Under the pieces are notes generated by a model. It had not been told where the DNA came from. It searched no databases and worked only from the letters and a program-made list of their open reading frames with translations. DNA of 64,000 nt, from assembly GCF_014645815.1 (NCBI RefSeq), contig NZ_BMML01000009.1, positions 56,742-120,741 of the forward strand. The letters are read 5' to 3'. Positions 50,865 to 58,806 of the stretch are shown here, one piece after another. Both the position numbers and the translations under genes were made by a program. Numbering within the stretch: the first letter of the stretch is position 1; each line of letters opens with the position of its first letter. The stretch is from Streptomyces fuscichromogenes. GTDB lineage: Bacteria > Actinomycetota > Actinomycetes > Streptomycetales > Streptomycetaceae.

Positions 50865-51296
50865 ATGGATGCGACGAGTTCCGACGCGATACGCACACCG
50901 TCCCCGCGCTACGACCGCCCCGAACCGGACGCCTTCACCCGCCCCTACTGGGAGGCGGCCGCCGAGGGCCGGCTGCTGCTCCGCCGCTGCGGCTCCTGCG
51001 GCCGGGCCCACCACTACCCCCGGGAGTTCTGCCCGCACTGCTGGAGCGAGGACGTCACCTGGGAGCGGGCCACCGGCCGCGCGACCCTGTACACCTGGTC
51101 CGTCGTCCACCGCAACGACCTCCCGCCGTTCGGTGACCGCGTCCCCTACCTGCCCGCCGTGGTCGACCTCGCGGAGGGCCCGCGCATGATGACGGAACTG
51201 GTGTCCGCCGACCCGGAGACCCTGCGCGCCGGGCTGGAACTGGAGGCCGCCTTCCGCGAGGGCGTCCCGGTCTTCCGCCCCGCACCGGCGCACTGA
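50865..51296 (+). CDS. DUF35 OB-fold protein with zinc ribbon
   Basis: A 143-residue protein. The rubredoxin-like zinc ribbon is Cys42-x2-Cys45-x10-Cys56-x2-Cys59 (CGSCGRAHHYPREFCPHC), followed by an OB-fold with LYTWSVVHRNDLPPFGDRVPY. DUF35 proteins partner with thiolase-like lipid-transfer proteins, for example in the retro-aldol removal of steroid side chains (Ltp2 with ChsH2). Such a thiolase-like gene is at 55735, under the same operator type, although six genes lie between. The operator abuts the start codon. Confidence 0.88.
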   Translation: MDATSSDAIRTPSPRYDRPEPDAFTRPYWEAAAEGRLLLRRCGSCGRAHHYPREFCPHCWSEDVTWERATGRATLYTWSVVHRNDLPPFGDRVPYLPAVVDLAEGPRMMTELVSADPETLRAGLELEAAFREGVPVFRPAPAH

Positions 51297-51313
51297 GTCC
51301 GACCGGACCGGGC

Positions 51314-51391
51314 GAACACCGACTCCGTCCGGACCGCACGAGCACCGCCTCCGTCCGGGCCGCACGAGCACCGACTCCGTCCGGGCCGCAC
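51314..51391. repeat. Three tandem 26-bp repeats
   Basis: Units at 51314-51339, 51340-51365 and 51366-51391 share GAGCACCGACTCCGTCCGGG with two or three changes. They follow the DUF35 gene, and the remaining bases to 51534 are also repetitive (CCGGACCACGGC occurs twice). Confidence 0.78.
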
Positions 51392-51534
51392 GGAGCGCGC
51401 CCGCGAGACCAGCGCTCGCGGGCGCCCGGAGGCCCACCGGACCACGGCCCGCCGGTGTCCGGAAGCGCGCCGGACCACGGCCTGCCGCCGGTGCGCGGAA
51501 ACGCGTTGGGCCCGCGCGCGGCGCCCGGGTTTCA

Positions 51535-52149
51535 ATGGCCACCATGGCCTTCACCGACGAACAGCCCGCCGCCCGCCGCCCGGATGCCGCCCCGCACGGT
51601 CACGGCCTGCGGCTGGACCGCTGGGACCCGGACGCGGAGGCCCACGTCGAGGCGTGGCTGAGGGCCCGTTCCGACCCGGACTTCCGCCGCTGGAACACCC
51701 CGCTCGTCCTGGTGACCGACCTCGCGGGGGCCCGCGCCTCCCTGGCCGGGCAGCAGAAGCGGGCGGCGGACGGCACCTGTGAGCCGTTCCGGGTCACGGA
51801 CGCGGAGAGCGGTACGACCCTCGGGCACGTCGGCGTCAACATGATCGACCGCACGTTTCGGACCGCCCGGGTCGGATACTGGGTGTTTCCCGAGGCGCGG
51901 GGCCGCCGGGTCGCCACCCACGCCCTGGCCCTGGCGACGGACTGGGCCTTCACCGAACTGGGCCTGCATCGCCTGGAGCTGGGGCACGCCCTCGGTCATG
52001 ACGCGTCCTGCCGGACAGCCCTGACGTGCGGTTACGGCTACGAGGGGACGCTGCGGGGCGCGATGTTCGAGGCGGGCCGCAAGGACGCCTTCCGGGACGT
52101 CCACCTGCACGCCCGGCTGAGCACGGACCCGGCCCCGGCGCGGGGCTAG
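51535..52149 (+). CDS. RimJ/RimL-type GNAT acetyltransferase
   Basis: A 204-residue acetyltransferase. The family pattern includes RTARVGYWVFPEARGRRVATHAL near residues 102-124 with the CoA-binding ARGRRVA, then LHRLELGHALGHDASCRTAL and a C-terminal MFEAGRKDAFRDVHLHARL. It acetylates either a protein N-terminus or a small amine. ATG 51535 and ATG 51544 are both possible starts; neither has a strong ribosome site. Its stop codon is part of the following terminator stem. Confidence 0.85.
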   Translation: MATMAFTDEQPAARRPDAAPHGHGLRLDRWDPDAEAHVEAWLRARSDPDFRRWNTPLVLVTDLAGARASLAGQQKRAADGTCEPFRVTDAESGTTLGHVGVNMIDRTFRTARVGYWVFPEARGRRVATHALALATDWAFTELGLHRLELGHALGHDASCRTALTCGYGYEGTLRGAMFEAGRKDAFRDVHLHARLSTDPAPARG

Positions 52150-52208
52150 GGCCTGTCTGACAGCTCCCGCCTGCCTCCGGGCGACGACGGGAACTGTCAG
52201 GCAGGCCC
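52149..52208. terminator. 21-bp terminator stem between two GNAT genes
   Basis: The arms at 52149-52169 and 52188-52208 pair at 19 of 21 positions (GGGCCTG, TGACAG and CCCG blocks) around an 18-base loop. It begins with the last base of the upstream stop codon. Confidence 0.78.
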
Positions 52209-52251
52209 TAATTCAGGTGCGGAGCAGGGCGGTCCGCGGGGACCATCGAAT

Positions 52252-53154
52252 GTGACTCCCGAATCCCTCGAACCTCCCGAAAACCCCTTGCCCGACTGGC
52301 ACTTCACCTCCGACCTCGATGAATTCCTGGACCGCGCCCACGACTTCCTCCACGCCCGCCCTGACCTGCACACCGTCCAGCTCACCGTGACGGAGCAGCT
52401 CCGGCGGCGGGGGCCGCGGGCCTATGGCGACCAGCCCCCGTTCTTCGGATTCCTGGCCCGGAGCGACGGCGAGGTGGCCGCGGCGCTGCTCCACACGCCG
52501 CCGTACGCCCTGAACGCCACCCGCCTCACGGCCGACGAGACCGAGGCGCTGGTCGACCGTCTCCTCGCGCTCGGCCACCCGGTGCCCGCGTTCTCCGCCG
52601 AGCGTGCCATGGCGGAGGCGTTCGCAGGGGAGTGGGAACGGCGGACGGGGGTGCCGGGAGAGCTGCGGGAGTCGATGCGCCTCTACCGGCTGGTCGACCC
52701 GACGCCTCCCGCCCCGGCGCCGGAAGGCCGGGCGCGGGTGGCGGACGCGTCCGACCGGGACCTGCTGATCCGCTGGTACGAGGGGTTCGTGGCCGATGCG
52801 GGCACGCGTGACGGCCGGGACGGCGGGGCGTGGGCCGACTTCCGGCTCTCCTACGGCGGCGTCACCCTCTGGGAGACGCCCGACGGCACCCCCGTCTCCA
52901 TGGCCGGCGTGACCCCGGCGGTCGGCGGCCAGGTGCGGGTGGCACCCGTCTACACCCCGCCGCGGCTGCGCGGCCGCGGCTACGCCGGCGCGGTGACGAC
53001 GGAGGTCGGCCGGGCGGCGCTGGCCGCGGGAGCTGCCGAGGTGCTGCTCTTCGCGGACCTTGCCAACCGGACCAGCAACGCGCTCTACCAGCGGATCGGC
53101 TATCGCGAGGTGGTCGACTGGGCGGTGTACGACTTCTTGGAGAAGGCGCGGTGA
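52252..53154 (+). CDS. GNAT-family acetyltransferase with extended N-terminal domain
   Basis: A 300-residue protein. The C-terminal half is a GNAT domain with APVYTPPRLRGRGYAGAVTT near residues 225-244 (RGRGYAG is the CoA loop) and FADLANRTSNALYQRIGYRE. The N-terminal 140 residues (LDEFLDRAHDFLHARPDLHT) form a degenerate second GNAT-like fold seen in similar Streptomyces proteins. GTG 52252 is used. Acceptor unknown. Confidence 0.85.
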   Translation: MTPESLEPPENPLPDWHFTSDLDEFLDRAHDFLHARPDLHTVQLTVTEQLRRRGPRAYGDQPPFFGFLARSDGEVAAALLHTPPYALNATRLTADETEALVDRLLALGHPVPAFSAERAMAEAFAGEWERRTGVPGELRESMRLYRLVDPTPPAPAPEGRARVADASDRDLLIRWYEGFVADAGTRDGRDGGAWADFRLSYGGVTLWETPDGTPVSMAGVTPAVGGQVRVAPVYTPPRLRGRGYAGAVTTEVGRAALAAGAAEVLLFADLANRTSNALYQRIGYREVVDWAVYDFLEKAR

Positions 53155-53164
53155 GGGCGGCCGC

Positions 53165-53826
53165 TCACGGCCACAGCAGCTCCTTCCGCCACCCGCCGTC
53201 CGCCTCCGTGACGTAGCGGAGCCGGACGTGCCGGCGGTCCGGGTCGCCCTGGAAGAACTCCGCCTCCTCCGGGTGCAGGCGGTACAGGGTCCAGGTCGGC
53301 GAGGGGGCGGCCGGGTCGGCGCGGGCCCGTTCCCAGGCCGCGTCCGACTCCGTGCGCAGCTCCTCCAGCGAGGACAGGAGCCCGCTCTGCCGGCCGGTGA
53401 GCGCCGCCGCCAGGGCGCCCGTCGAGCGGGCGTGCAGGTCCGCCTGGCTCTCCTCGGCGGGGGCCGCGGTGACCGGGCCGCGCAGCCGGACCTGGCGGCC
53501 CAGTAGAAGGCCAGGGCCGCGTACGGGCGGGCGCTCAGCTGGTGCCCCTTGCGGCTGGTCAGGTGCGACGCGAAGGACCAGCCGTGCGCGTCCGCGCCGT
53601 GCAGCATCACGATCCGTACGTCCGCCCGGCCCGCCTCGTCCGACGTCGCCAGCGACACGGTGTGCGGCTCCGGCTGCCCGGCCGCCACCGCCTCCGCGAA
53701 CCAGGCGGTGAAGAGGGGGAGCGGGTCCGCCGGAGCCGCCGCCGGGTCGAACGGCCGTAGCTCCGTGGCCTCGGGGTGCCAGACGCGGAGCGACTTCAGG
53801 AGGTCGTGAAGATCCGTTGCTGCCAT
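53165..53826 (-). pseudogene. Frameshifted PNPO-family (pdxH-like) oxidase
   Basis: The start MAATDLHDLLKSLRVWHP and the following segment up to YAALAFYW (about 108 residues) are a clear pyridoxamine-phosphate-oxidase-like protein. The downstream part GRQVRLRGPVTAAPAEE to WRKELLWP continues in another frame. At the junction (near 53494-53501) the minus strand reads TGGGCCGCCAGG, where the intact family sequence FYWAALGRQV would need two GGGCCGCC blocks about ten bases apart. Loss of one block explains the shift exactly. Restored, the protein would have about 223 residues. It is either a recent pseudogene or a sequence error. Confidence 0.82.
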
Positions 53827-53967
53827 GTGCCGAGTATCACTCGGTACCTCCCGCAGCCGTGTCATCAGCCACCTCGTGCGGCCGGTCCGGGGTCCCGGCC
53901 GTCGAACCCGGGGCACAACCGAGCAAACCCCTGCGAACACCTGTGCCCCGGCCCCACACTGTCCGGC

Positions 53968-54444
53968 ATGAGGCGACCGAAGACCGTGAAAGTGGCGGTA
54001 CGCCATGTAAGCGGCGATGTCGGGCGGCCCAGGACGCGGACCGCCGCCTGGGCCGCCCGTGACTTCCGGCTGGTCCGGCCGGCCGAGGGCCGGGACCGGG
54101 TCGAGCTGGAGTGTCCGGTCTGCGCGGTGTCCGTGTTCGCCGAGGTCAGCGACCACGCGCGTACCCGGCGGGTGCGTCAGGTCTGGGCGGCCGTGTCGGC
54201 GGTCTCGCTCGTCGTGTCCGTCGCCGCCCTCGGCTACGTCGTCCGCGAGGGCGGCAGGGCGCTGCCCGGGGGGCGGTCCCTGCCGGTCCTCCTCGTGGTC
54301 GGCGTGGCCGTCGCCGTCGCCGGGGCCGTCGTGACGCCCGCGGCCTGGGTGCGCGGCCGTCGGCACATCGGCGTCACCCTCCTCGACGCCCCCGAGTCCC
54401 ACCGCGGCCACCGGATCGTGCCGGTCCGCCGGACGCTTCGCTGA
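53968..54444 (+). CDS. Two-helix membrane protein of unknown function
   Basis: A 158-residue protein. The first 75 residues are soluble with a small CPVCAVSVF motif (VELECPVCAVSVFAEVSDHA). Two hydrophobic helices follow (AAVSAVSLVVSVAALGYVV and LPVLLVVGVAVAVAGAVV), and a basic tail ends it. The start at ATG 53968 (MRRPKTVK) excludes an unlikely upstream extension. The layout is common in Streptomyces, but I do not recognise a named family. It is divergent from the PNPO pseudogene. Confidence 0.65.
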   Translation: MRRPKTVKVAVRHVSGDVGRPRTRTAAWAARDFRLVRPAEGRDRVELECPVCAVSVFAEVSDHARTRRVRQVWAAVSAVSLVVSVAALGYVVREGGRALPGGRSLPVLLVVGVAVAVAGAVVTPAAWVRGRRHIGVTLLDAPESHRGHRIVPVRRTLR

Positions 54445-54543
54445 GGGGCGCCGCGAGGGGCCGGGGCGGGTCGCCGGCCGGGTGCGGTGCCGTTGCGGCC
54501 GGCCGCGCGGTTCCTCCGCCGGCCTTCGGCCCGGGGCACCCGC

Positions 54544-54561
54544 AGCGCCCCTTGCGGGGCG
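54544..54561. terminator. Hairpin CGCCCC/GGGGCG, relative of the dispersed repeat
   Basis: The sequence GCGCCCCTTGCGGGGCG forms a short stem between the convergent membrane protein and expansin genes. It resembles the hairpin part of the dispersed element. Confidence 0.5.
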
Positions 54562-54577
54562 TTGTGCGGCGGCCTCC

Positions 54578-55585
54578 TCAGTGCCGGGCGAACTGGACCC
54601 CGGTCCGCTGGACCACGTCCGGGCGTACCGCGAGGGCCGGCACGGTGAGCTGTTCGCCGTAGATGTCGGTGAGGCGGATCTCGCCGCCGCAGCCGGTGCC
54701 CTGCTCGGAGAGGAAGTAGTTGTACTCGGTGCGGGCCAGCGTCAGCCAGCCGCTGCTCGTGCGCACCTCCAGGCGGGCCAGCGGGTTGCGGTGGCCGATC
54801 GCCTGGATGCCGCACCAGTACTGGGTGGAACCGGTCTTGTAGCGGATCGAGACCGTGTCGGAGGTGGCCGGGCTCAGCAGGCTCCAGGTGATCGCGATCC
54901 GGCCCGCGGACAGGGGCGCCAGCTTCGCGAACGCCTCGCGGCTCAGGTCCAGTTGACCGACCGTGCAGGGCGCCGGGCACTCGTTGGTGATCCGCACGGT
55001 GATGGCCGTACCGCTCGCCGCGCGGACCGAGACGAACGCCCCGCAGGCCTTCGCGGTCTCGTAGTCCGCGGTGTTCATCGCCGCGGTCATCACGTCGGAG
55101 GTCGGACCGTAGGAGCAGGCGCCGTCGCCGTTGCCGACGTCGTAGGAGGTGGCGACCCCCTGGTAGGAGGTGCCGGGGCGGATCCGGCCGGCCGCGGGGG
55201 CCGTGGTGGTGGCGACGGAGGCGCCGGACACCGAGCGCCGGGCCGGGGTGGCGGACGGGGACGCCGACGCGGACGCGGCCGTCGACGGGGTGGTGCGTGC
55301 GCTCGCCGTGGGGGTCGGCTCGGCCGTGGTGGACGGCTTCGGCGCCGACGGGTCCTTCGGCGTCGCCGCCGCGCTCGTCACGGCGTCCGACACGGACCCG
55401 GACACCGCCCGGTCCGATCCGGTGGCGCCGGCTGCGGCGCCGGGGCGGAAGGCCACGACCAGGGTCACGGCCAGGGCGACGGCCGCGACGGCGGCCACCG
55501 CGAGCAACGGGCCGCGGACCGGGCGCCATTCGAAGTCCCGGTCCGGCTTCGGCCGCAGGCGGCGGCGATGTGAGGAGGAGGCCAC
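54578..55585 (-). CDS. Membrane-anchored or secreted expansin-like protein
   Basis: A 335-residue protein. A short cytoplasmic part (FEWRPVRGPLL) leads to one hydrophobic helix (AVAAVAAVALAVTLVVAF). A long Ser/Thr/Ala/Pro linker follows (about 50-140), then an expansin-type double-psi beta-barrel (GVATSYDVGNGDGACSYG, ITNECPAPCTVGQLDLSREAF) and a carbohydrate-binding-like C-terminal domain (SIRYKTGSTQYWCGIQAIGH). Bacterial expansins loosen cellulose or wall polymers without hydrolysis. GTG 55585 is the chosen start with AGGA upstream. No catabolic operator is present. Confidence 0.85.
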   Translation of the reverse strand: MASSSHRRRLRPKPDRDFEWRPVRGPLLAVAAVAAVALAVTLVVAFRPGAAAGATGSDRAVSGSVSDAVTSAAATPKDPSAPKPSTTAEPTPTASARTTPSTAASASASPSATPARRSVSGASVATTTAPAAGRIRPGTSYQGVATSYDVGNGDGACSYGPTSDVMTAAMNTADYETAKACGAFVSVRAASGTAITVRITNECPAPCTVGQLDLSREAFAKLAPLSAGRIAITWSLLSPATSDTVSIRYKTGSTQYWCGIQAIGHRNPLARLEVRTSSGWLTLARTEYNYFLSEQGTGCGGEIRLTDIYGEQLTVPALAVRPDVVQRTGVQFARH

Positions 55586-55734
55586 GGAGGGATCCTTACG
55601 CGATTCGGCGGTGCACGTCCTTCGAACATCGAAGCTTCCGTACGGCAGTTGCCGCCGGAGGCCGGAAGGTTGCCGCCGTCCCGTCGGATCTCCGCCGCCG
55701 CTCGTGGACTTCGCCGCCGCTCGTGGATCCCCGG

Positions 55735-56904
55735 TCACCCCCGTCCCAGCACCACCGTCCCCGACGAGCAGAACCAGCCGCCCGTCCCCGACGCCACCCC
55801 CAGTTCCGGCAGCCCCCCGTCGGCCCGCCGCACCTGCCGCTCCCCGGCCTCCCCGCGCAGCTGCCGTACCGCCTCCACGAGGAGGAACAGGCCCCGCATG
55901 CCCGGGTGCTGGGCCGACAGTCCGCCGCCGTCCGTGTTCACCGGGAGCTCCCCGCCCGCGACCCGCAGCCGTCCCTTCTCCACGAACGCCCCGCCCTCGC
56001 CCTTCGCGCAGAAGCCCAGATCCTCCAGGGTGACCAGGGTCATGTAGGTGAACGCGTCGTAGATCTCGGCGAAGTCGACGTCGGCGGCCGTGATCCCGGC
56101 CCGTCGGAAGGCCAGTGGGCCGCTGACCGCCGCCGGGGACACCGTGAAGTCCTCCCACTCCGACATGGTGGCGTGCGAGAGGCACTCACCCGTGCCGAGG
56201 ACCCACACCGGGGCGGTACGGCAGTCCCGTACGTACTCCTCGGCCGCCAGCAGCACCGCCGCGCCGCCGTCCGAGCGGATGCAGCAGTGCAGTTTGGTGA
56301 AGGGGTCGGCGATCACCGGGCCGGACAGGACCTCGTCGACCGTGATCGGGGTGCGGAACATCGCCTCCGGGTTCAGCGCGGCGTTCGCCCGGGCCTGGAC
56401 CGCGACCTCCGCCAACTGCTCGATGGTGGTGCCGTGTTCGATCATGTGGCGGCGGGCGGCCATCGCGTACTTGGCGATGAGCGTGTGGCCGTAGGGGACC
56501 TCGAACTGCAGGGGGCCGCGGGAGCCGAAGGAGAGGTCCCCGGTCCGCCGCCCGGCCCGGATGTCGGCGCGCGCCGTCGAGCCGTACACCAGCAGGACCG
56601 CGTTGGCATGGCCCGCGGCTATCGCGTCCGCGGCGTGGGCCGCCATGACCTCCCAGGTCGAGCCGCCGACGGCGGTGGAGTCGGCCCAGGTGGGGCGCAG
56701 GCCCAGGTACTCGGCCACCTCCACGGGGGCGAGCGTGCCGAGGCCGGCCGACGCGAAGCCGTCCACCACCTCCCGGCGAAGGCCCGCGTCGGCCAGCGCG
56801 CGGCGGGCCGCCTGGGCGTGCAGGGCGTAGGGGGTGGCCTCGTCCACCCGGCCGCAGTCGGACAGGGCCACGCCGACCACGGCGACCTTGCGGGGTCCAG
56901 TCAT
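55735..56904 (-). CDS. Thiolase-like lipid-transfer protein (Ltp/retro-aldolase type)
   Basis: A 389-residue thiolase-fold protein. It starts KVAVVGVALSDCGRVDEATP, has CCIRSDGGAAVLLAAEEYV near residue 205, EIYDAFTYMTLVTLEDLGFC near 283 and NTDGGGLSAQHPGMRG near 325. The nucleophile Cys of true thiolases is missing at the usual place (STAVGGSTWEVMAAH), which fits the Ltp2-type aldolases that cut a beta-hydroxyacyl-CoA side chain together with a DUF35 protein. It is divergent from an acyl-CoA dehydrogenase gene over two operator-like sites. Confidence 0.87.
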   Translation of the reverse strand: MTGPRKVAVVGVALSDCGRVDEATPYALHAQAARRALADAGLRREVVDGFASAGLGTLAPVEVAEYLGLRPTWADSTAVGGSTWEVMAAHAADAIAAGHANAVLLVYGSTARADIRAGRRTGDLSFGSRGPLQFEVPYGHTLIAKYAMAARRHMIEHGTTIEQLAEVAVQARANAALNPEAMFRTPITVDEVLSGPVIADPFTKLHCCIRSDGGAAVLLAAEEYVRDCRTAPVWVLGTGECLSHATMSEWEDFTVSPAAVSGPLAFRRAGITAADVDFAEIYDAFTYMTLVTLEDLGFCAKGEGGAFVEKGRLRVAGGELPVNTDGGGLSAQHPGMRGLFLLVEAVRQLRGEAGERQVRRADGGLPELGVASGTGGWFCSSGTVVLGRG

Positions 56905-56908
56905 GAAT

Positions 56909-56923
56909 CTGACGGTACATCAG
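56909..56923. promoter_or_regulatory. Operator-like site CTGACGGTACATCAG
   Basis: A degenerate palindrome (two arm mismatches), just upstream of the thiolase-like gene start. Confidence 0.55.
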
Positions 56924-56969
56924 ATCCGCTCACCTCCGCCCCTGTGCATCTGCATCCGGCGGCCCTAGC

Positions 56970-56984
56970 ATGACGGGCCGTCAG
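56970..56984. promoter_or_regulatory. Operator palindrome ATGACGGGCCGTCAG
   Basis: TGACGG-G-CCGTCA is a perfect 13-bp palindrome, the same core as the site at 42637. It lies 18 bases before the acyl-CoA dehydrogenase start. Confidence 0.72.
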
Positions 56985-57002
56985 ATCGTCAGGAGGTCCG
57001 TC

Positions 57003-58190
57003 ATGGACGCCCGCTTCACCGACGAGCAGGACGAGATCCGGCGCGCCCTGCGTGAACTGCTCCACAAGCGCTGCGGTACGGAGGACGTGCGGGCCGCCGT
57101 CGACAGGCCGCAGGGGTACGACCCCGGCCTGTGGACCGCCCTCGGCGAACAGCTCGGCCTGCCCGGCCTCGCCCTGCCCGAGGAGTACGGCGGTGCCGGC
57201 TGCACCCGCACCGAGGTCGCGCTGGCCGCCGAGGAGCTGGGGCGGGCCCTGGCCCCCACCCCGTTCCTGGCCACCGCCGTGCTCGCCGCCCCGCTGCTGC
57301 TCGCCCTCGGCACCGACGCCCAGCGCGCCGAGTTGCTCCCGAGGATCGCCGACGGCGGCCTCACCGCCGCCCTCGCCGTCCCCGGCGCCCGGCTCGGCAC
57401 CGCCCTCGGGCTCACCGGACCGCCCGGCGCCGACTGGGCGGGCGGCGGCCGGGCCGGCGGCGTCCAGGCGCGGCACACCGCGGACCGGTGGCGGCTGTAC
57501 GGGGAGGCCGACCAGGTGGTCGACGGGCACAGCGCCGGGCTGCTGCTGGTGCCCGCGCACACTGGCGGGTACGCCCGCTCGCGCGTCCTGCTCTTCCTGG
57601 TGGCCGGGGACGCCGCCGGGGTCGTACGGACCCGGCTGACCGGTCTCGACGCCACCCGTGGCCAGGGCCGTGTGCAGCTGCGCCATGTGCAGGCCGAGTT
57701 GCTCGGGTCCGACGAGGGCACCGACGTGCGGGCCGCGCTCGCCGGCCTCGGCGACTTCACGGCCGCCGTGCTCGCGGGCGAGGCCGTGGGAGCCGCCGAC
57801 CGGGCGCTGGAGCGGACCGTGGAGTACGTGAAGCAGCGGGAGCAGTTCGGGCGCGCGATCGGCTCGTTCCAGGCGGTCAAGCACCGGCTGGCCGACGTGT
57901 ACGTGGCGGTGCGGGCGGCGCGCTCGGCGGCCTACTACGCGGCCTGGGCGACCGCCCACGGGGAACCGGTGGGCGGCCTGGCGCTGGCGCAGGCGCTGGA
58001 GGCGCTGCGGACCGCCGCCGGGGAGTGCATCCAGCTGCACGGCGGGATCGGGTTCACCTGGGAGCACGAGGCGCACCTGGCCTTCAAACGGGCCGCCGGG
58101 GACGAGCTGCTGTTCGGGCCGGCGCACCGGCTGCGCGCGCACGCGGCCGAGGCGGCCGGGCTGTTCGCGGGGGAAGAGGTGGCGGTGTGA
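57003..58190 (+). CDS. Acyl-CoA dehydrogenase (FadE-type, partner subunit features)
   Basis: A 395-residue acyl-CoA dehydrogenase. N-terminus FTDEQDEIRRALRELLHK, then LALPEEYGGAGCTRTEVALA near 56-75. The beta domain lacks the usual TEPxAGSD motif (it reads AVPGARLGTALGLTGPPGAD), which is seen in partner subunits of heteromeric enzymes. The C-terminal domain has QREQFGRAIGSFQAVKHRLAD and QLHGGIGFTWEHEAHL. ATG 57003 follows CAGGAGG. Its stop overlaps the next gene by GTGA. Confidence 0.9.
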   Translation: MDARFTDEQDEIRRALRELLHKRCGTEDVRAAVDRPQGYDPGLWTALGEQLGLPGLALPEEYGGAGCTRTEVALAAEELGRALAPTPFLATAVLAAPLLLALGTDAQRAELLPRIADGGLTAALAVPGARLGTALGLTGPPGADWAGGGRAGGVQARHTADRWRLYGEADQVVDGHSAGLLLVPAHTGGYARSRVLLFLVAGDAAGVVRTRLTGLDATRGQGRVQLRHVQAELLGSDEGTDVRAALAGLGDFTAAVLAGEAVGAADRALERTVEYVKQREQFGRAIGSFQAVKHRLADVYVAVRAARSAAYYAAWATAHGEPVGGLALAQALEALRTAAGECIQLHGGIGFTWEHEAHLAFKRAAGDELLFGPAHRLRAHAAEAAGLFAGEEVAV

Positions 58191-58651
58191 TCGGCGAACG
58201 GCTGGTGCAGAGGGTGTCCGCCACCCGGGGGTTCGCCAAGGTGGCCCCGCACGTGATCCCGGCCCTGGACCGGGCCGTGCACCGGCTCAGCCGCGGCCGG
58301 GTGCTGCTCAGCGCCCAGATGCTGCCCGGGGTGATCCTCACCTCCACCGGCGCGCGCAGCGGGCAGCCCCGCCGTACGCCGCTGGCCTGCATGCCCGAGG
58401 GGGACGGCTGGCTCCTCGTCGGCTCCAACTTCGGCCGCACCGGCCATCCCGCCTGGACGTACAACCTCCTGCGCCGTCCCGCCGCCGAGATCAGCTGGAA
58501 GGGCCGGGACGTCCCGGTCACCGCCCGGCTGCTGGAGGGGGCCGAGCGGGCGGACGCCTGGCGGCGGCTGCTGGAGTTCTGGCCGCCGTACGCCGCCTAC
58601 CAGGAGCGGATCGACCGGGAGATCCGGATCTTCCGGCTCACCAGGACCTGA
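58187..58651 (+). CDS. Deazaflavin (F420)-dependent nitroreductase family protein
   Basis: A 154-residue split-barrel protein of the DDN group. Typical features are VILTSTGARSGQPRRTPLACM near residues 48-68, WLLVGSNFGRTGHPAWTYNL and the tail AYQERIDREIRIFRLTRT. These proteins bind F420 or FMN and reduce enones, quinones or nitro groups. It is translationally coupled to the acyl-CoA dehydrogenase, so it may reduce an unsaturated intermediate in the same pathway. Confidence 0.87.
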   Translation: MIGERLVQRVSATRGFAKVAPHVIPALDRAVHRLSRGRVLLSAQMLPGVILTSTGARSGQPRRTPLACMPEGDGWLLVGSNFGRTGHPAWTYNLLRRPAAEISWKGRDVPVTARLLEGAERADAWRRLLEFWPPYAAYQERIDREIRIFRLTRT

Positions 58652-58806
58652 GCGCTCCGCTGGAAGGGCCGCGGCATCTGCAAGTGCCGCGGTACGCCGT
58701 CTGTCGACTGCGGCGCCGTTGTGGCCGGCCGCGCCCACGCGGCGGCAGCCGCATGTTCAACACGGCCCCGCGTCCCTTTGGGGCGCTGCTCACCGGACCC
58801 GCGTGG

